Shown one piece after another: positions 7,265-10,637 of a stretch of DNA of 10,637 bases. How positions within the stretch are numbered: position 1 is the first letter of the stretch; each line of letters begins with the position of its first letter. A program made the position numbers and the translations under genes. Source of the DNA: Ichthyophonus hoferi (taxonomy: Eukaryota; Opisthokonta; Ichthyosporea; Ichthyophonida; Ichthyophonidae); assembly GCA_002751075.1 (NCBI GenBank), contig NAOQ01000012.1, positions 299,181 through 309,817 of the forward strand, read 5' to 3'. The notes below the pieces were generated by a model. That model saw only the letters and a list, made by a program, of their open reading frames with translations, was not told where the DNA came from and searched no databases.

Positions 7265-7320
7265 ACCAATGAGCAGGTTCTATCCCTATAATTTGCTCCG
7301 CCACTGCTAATTTGATCCAG
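7265..7320 (-). pseudogene. Second exon-like segment of the same weak p24/Erv25-like remnant
   Basis: 56 nt on the minus strand between a GTTAG acceptor and a GTAAGG donor, phase 0 at its start, reading LDQISSGGANYRDRTCSL. In Erv25/TMED10 the segment after the GOLD strands is of the form 'ELDIESGAEARDW', which this loosely matches, and it lies on the correct side and in the same orientation as the segment at 7601-7786. The following parts of the family (EKLKPxExELRxLE and the membrane anchor) were not seen before the lysine-rich stretch on the other strand. The match is short and uncertain. Confidence 0.22.
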
Positions 7321-7600
7321 CTAACTTTCTTTTACACTTGTAACTAGAAAACTGCCAAGAGATTCACACAGTATATCAAGACCTATATATACTATATCTG
7401 ATTATCTATTGCTAATTGACTAGAGTTCTACTCAATCATTTGTATGGTTATATACTAATAATACCATGTGTCTATTAACAAGGCTACATTCAATAAAATT
7501 ATTAAGATAACACCTTTAATTTTTAAACTAATATTTTTTGAAAACGTAGTCTATAATACTACATATCTATATATAAATAGCTACTATATTTTCTATGTTA

Positions 7601-7786
7601 GAGTACTATGTAGGCTATGATTCCAGTTGTGGTCGATGCTCTGAAATCATAGGAACCTTGGGGATCATGAGATTGCATGATATAATTAGTATTCTTGGTG
7701 AATACCGTGATTGCTTGCAATTGCAATTTTTGATCGGAAATGTTGATCTCAACAATGTATTTACCAGATTGTTCTGTAGTGCATTT
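7601..7786 (-). pseudogene. Weak p24/Erv25-like (GOLD-domain) segment, exon-like
   Basis: A 62-codon open stretch on the minus strand beginning directly after a TACTTAG acceptor-like string. It reads KCTTEQSGKYIVEINISDQK, then a segment with NTNYIMQSHDPQGSYDFRA and STTTGIIAYI. The p24-delta family (TMED10/Erv25), cargo receptors of COPII/COPI vesicles, starts its mature lumenal GOLD domain with KC..EE...G.Y and later has a strand pair of the form 'N.Y....D..G...F.A.......V'; this segment shows those features in order. A GT within the stretch (GTACTC after AYI) is only a weak donor. Signal peptide, coiled coil and transmembrane segment were not found, so this is either a partial pseudogene or a misreading. 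A plus-strand frame over the same bases (7595-7807) has a less protein-like composition. Confidence 0.3.
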
Positions 7787-8672
7787 CTAAGTACCATGAT
7801 ATACTAAATATACGAAGAGCCAGTCTTAATTAAAAAGCACGTGAATACGTCAGTTTAGAAGGTTAGTGAGTAAACAGATGATGTGATTACAAGCTATATA
7901 CTTGTGGAGTATTGCTATTTTTTAGTAACCCGTTGAATTCTCCCTGACCTTACTATAACTATATTAAGTTATGTGTCACATCAGAAAACTCTTCTAGAAA
8001 ATGACGTTGTAATTAATATAAGATTTGAGATTTGAGAGGCTCTTGGCTCAAGCATATTATGTTGTGATTATAAGACTGCGTGTGGCGTGGGTGTAGAGAA
8101 CCTAATATGCTAATTATATATAGATTGGAGGCATCTAATGATATATTAGACTTGGGCTCCTAGTATGGAGTTTTTCAGGAGGCTCACTGAAAGTTCGTTT
8201 TATTTATTATTAGCTGTAATACTTTATAAAAAATTATACTGGTCTTGTAGTTAATTGTTTGTGCCGTGATTAAATTGTCAATAAATACTAGCACGACTAG
8301 CACTCTGTATACGTTCTTGAAGTCCTGGTTAAATGTCGTGTTGTGCATGCTTATACGACCTACTAAACTATTAATAATAGTTAACCTCGTTGGCTCTAGC
8401 CTGATCTTGAACATTATTTAATAATCACGTGTTAAGCGTTATGTACTATTTGATAGTTGCTTCTAACACTTAGGCGTGATGATATAATAAATTGATTCTA
8501 CCCTAATATAATCTATATCGACGCAATAATAATAATATATAATAGTTATATAATCTTGTATTGTTTACCTAGGAGAAATCTATGGGTATCTTGTAATTCC
8601 GTGTTTGGAAAGTTGCTCTAAGATATATGTTGATTGGCACGGTAGCATAGTGTACGTTGGCCATTTTTTCAG
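7787..8672. other. No gene recognised
   Basis: AT-rich sequence. A 76-codon minus-strand opening (8184-8414) is not clearly coding in composition and has no recognised family or splice context. Two CACGTG sites occur (7838-7843 and 8426-8431). Confidence 0.45.
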
Positions 8673-8715
8673 ATCTTGTGAAGCGTGATTACAATGAATT
8701 TCGCCACCAAAATCT
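8673..8715 (+). other. Mini-exon-like segment, 43 nt
   Basis: Bounded by a strong acceptor (GGCCATTTTTTCAG) and a strong donor (GTAAGG). Only one of its three frames is open, reading LVKRDYNEFRHQN. The segment just before it in another frame (FRVWKVALRYMLIGTVA) is also protein-like. No flanking exon was matched in phase, so this may be an exon of an unrecognised plus-strand gene, a decayed one, or coincidence. Confidence 0.22.
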
Positions 8716-8721
8716 GTAAGG

Positions 8722-8758
8722 CAGCTTAAGACCCTTTCAATGGTAAGAACTTAAGCTG
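8722..8758. repeat. Perfect 9-bp inverted repeat, 19-nt loop
   Basis: CAGCTTAAG (8722-8730) and CTTAAGCTG (8750-8758). The loop contains a GTAAGA donor-like string. Each arm holds the palindrome CTTAAG. Confidence 0.85.
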
Positions 8759-8967
8759 GAATAAATATAATATACATATATTACTAAATAAAGGTAAGAC
8801 CTCTAGTCTCCCATAACTGCAATAGTCATAGATGAGACAGTGACTCACAGTGATTTATGAAAGTACAATTATAGATTAAAGTGGGCCTAGTTCCATGGAG
8901 TTTTCTACCGTGACATAGCGTTGAAATCTCTAAGGATCTGTGGTAGTTCTAGCAACTTCTCCAGAGC

Positions 8968-9338
8968 TTTCAAGATCCCTAATTGAATATCGTATAATAG
9001 TTAATTTTATTGGGCCAGCGGTAGTAATAGTCACTTAATCTGATCTGTCTTGAAGGGTCCATATACCGACTATCTAGACAACTAGCTGTAGTAATTATAT
9101 CCCTGTTCTAATTTATAGGGAATTGATGCTTTAATTCGTTTAGGAGCTAATGTGGAAATTGCACAGTGAGACCGATCAGTAAGGGGTTCTATATTACAAT
9201 GCAAATAATAAAAATCGTCACTATTTAATGTTAATAGGCAATTCTCTGACTTATGGACGAGCAAGAGATCCGGACACTAATTAACGTATGCGAGCGCCAA
9301 CGGTGGACCCGACATTACAATAACGATGTGATTATTGC
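8968..9338 (+). repeat. Left arm of a long imperfect inverted repeat
   Basis: This segment matches the reverse complement of 10161-10525 along nearly its whole length. The best block is 26 identical bases (9140-9165 against 10335-10360), and about 130 bases around it run at roughly 80-85 percent identity by eye, falling off toward the outer end. The left arm has an extra 11 bases or so near 9127-9138. The minus strand of this arm holds the open stretch 9082-9264, which ends HCAISTLAPKRIKASIPYK and beyond. Divergence between arms and stops in both suggest an old dispersed repeat. No terminal motif or target duplication was identified, and the family is unknown. Confidence 0.85.
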
Positions 9339-10160
9339 ATACGTGTAATTAAATGCAAACCTTTGCGTGAGCTACGAGTGCTTTCGTATTTTGTGCCACT
9401 TTTACCGCGTATATGTGAGCGGATCCTTTATTGTTGTTTTTTGTATTATTATTTTTTGTATTTTGTTTTACCGTCAATGCTAACTTTCGATTAACACCTA
9501 TGGTTGGTGATTTCAAATCATGCATATGAAGAGCTAGATTCAACTTAAATAGAGAGAAGCATAAATTTTGTTATTGGCTACTACAACTCATTAAAGGCTA
9601 CAGAGACCTACCAGGAATGTCTGATCCTATCTCGATAAGGTTATTCTAATGTTTCCTTATTTGAATGGCTCATTAGCTCTAATGTATGAGCAAGTGGTAT
9701 ATTTTGTTAATGTTACTGCACGCATGAGCAGGATCTTTATTATAGAATTTTCTTTTCTTTTAAGTAAAAATGTTTATAGATTACAATCTGCCTTTTGATA
9801 GTCCATATCCATTAATTTGAAATGGCAAACTAGTCAATGAATGTAACAATATCCATTAGTTGAAAATCTTAATTCCTTTTAAAGTAAACTTCAAAGTATA
9901 AAGAGTTTCGAGAAGGGGCCTAATACGGTAGTGCATACTTAATAAACAGGGCAGGTTAGCATTGGCAATATTGTTATCATATTCAAATAAAAGAGGGGTA
10001 ATTATAAAGAATCTCGGTCTCAAAAAAGGAGGAAAAATTCTAATATATATATGAACCAAGAGCTTCTACGGTTTCAAATTTTTTTTGCATAATTTGGTTA
10101 AACCGATAATCCCTTCATTTAATTGCTTTTATGAAAGGACAGAATTTGTCTTGAAGAATC
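9339..10160. other. Spacer between the inverted-repeat arms, 822 nt
   Basis: AT-rich, with a T-rich tract at 9426-9474 (TTGTTGTTTTTTGTATTATT and on). Open frames here (minus 9349-9543 and 9856-10059) have low-complexity or transmembrane-like composition and no recognised family. No tRNA or known element seen. Confidence 0.55.
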
Positions 10161-10525
10161 GGAATAATCACATTGCTATTGTAATGTCTAGTCGACCATT
10201 AGTACTCACATACGATAATCAGTGTCCAAATCTCACGCTTGTTCAAAAAGTCAGAGAACTGCCTACTAACATTAAAGAGTGACAATAGTTATCATTTACA
10301 TCGTAATATAGTACCTCTTACTGACTGATCTCATTGTGCAATTTCCACATTAGCTCCTAAGCGATCCCCTCTGAATTAGAATAGAGGTATCATTACTACA
10401 CTCAATTACCCAGAAAGTCAGTATACGTGCCTTCAATAAAACCTCTACCACAACATCTGTGCCTTAAAGCCAGATAGGATAAAGTGCCTGCTAATATACG
10501 CAAACCAATTGGAGATCCCGAAGAT
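10161..10525 (-). repeat. Right arm of the long imperfect inverted repeat
   Basis: Reverse-complement partner of 8968-9338. Near the inner end both arms encode a similar short peptide in the same relative frame: NNHIAIVMS on the plus strand here and NNHIVIVMS on the minus strand of the left arm. This suggests the repeat once carried coding sequence. The plus-strand frame here stays open to the stop at 10280-10282 (10085-10282, ending VQKVRELPTNIKE). Both arms are now interrupted several times. Matching fades beyond about 10525. Confidence 0.85.
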
Positions 10526-10637
10526 GGTTTACAAGCTAATATCTTGTACTAGTTAATAAGTTTTGGATAACATTCTTGATAATTGAATCATGTTATTATT
10601 TATTATTGGTTAAAATGTCTCATATAACATTATTGGC
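10526..10637. other. Right edge, nothing recognised
   Basis: AT-rich; no match to the sequence left of 8968 was found by eye, so the inverted repeat seems to end before it. Confidence 0.5.

Noticed and set aside
7595-7807. Plus-strand 70-codon frame and a minus-strand 60-codon frame (7615-7797)
   Set aside because: Both overlap the minus-strand frame 7601-7786, which has better composition and an acceptor at its start; only one can be coding.

Overview
The window looks like a piece of an AT-rich (about two-thirds A+T by eye), repeat-rich eukaryotic nuclear genome. It shows spliceosomal introns with GTAAG donors, tetranucleotide microsatellites, long gene-poor stretches and no bacterial operon structure. 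The lineage cannot be fixed from the sequence. An early-diverging fungus with an expanded genome fits the one recognisable gene, but other AT-rich eukaryotes are not excluded.

Left end (15-1020, minus strand): three consecutive coding exons join cleanly in phase and give an internal part of an SPX-domain protein. The best guess is the XPR1/SYG1 phosphate-exporter or phosphate-signalling family. The gene runs off the left edge, and its first exon(s) were not found to the right. Both complete introns (about 330 and 320 nt) are filled with TATG-type microsatellites, and one holds a perfect 68-bp tandem duplication.

Middle (1021-7000): mostly AT-rich sequence without a convincing gene. It holds a GC-richer patch with a palindrome and a hairpin (1592-1750), a run of three short perfect hairpins (2592-2673), a degenerate TTATG array (about 2961-3150), two unrecognised or fossil-like open stretches on the plus strand (3565-3840 and 4185-4484), and a serine/acidic coding remnant on the minus strand (5387-5700).

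Right part (7000-10637): more coding-like debris. There is a lysine-rich stretch on the plus strand behind a TATA-like run (7028-7231), a minus-strand pair of splice-bounded segments weakly resembling a p24/Erv25-type GOLD cargo receptor (7265-7320 and 7601-7786), and a 43-nt mini-exon-like segment (8673-8715). A long imperfect inverted repeat follows, with arms 8968-9338 and 10161-10525 and an 822-nt spacer. It is the largest structural feature of the window and is probably two opposed copies of one dispersed repeat.

Only the SPX-type gene is called with reasonable confidence. The rest reads as a repeat and pseudogene graveyard beside it. No complete new system was recognised. The best candidates for follow-up are the inverted-repeat family, the hairpin cluster and the p24-like remnant.
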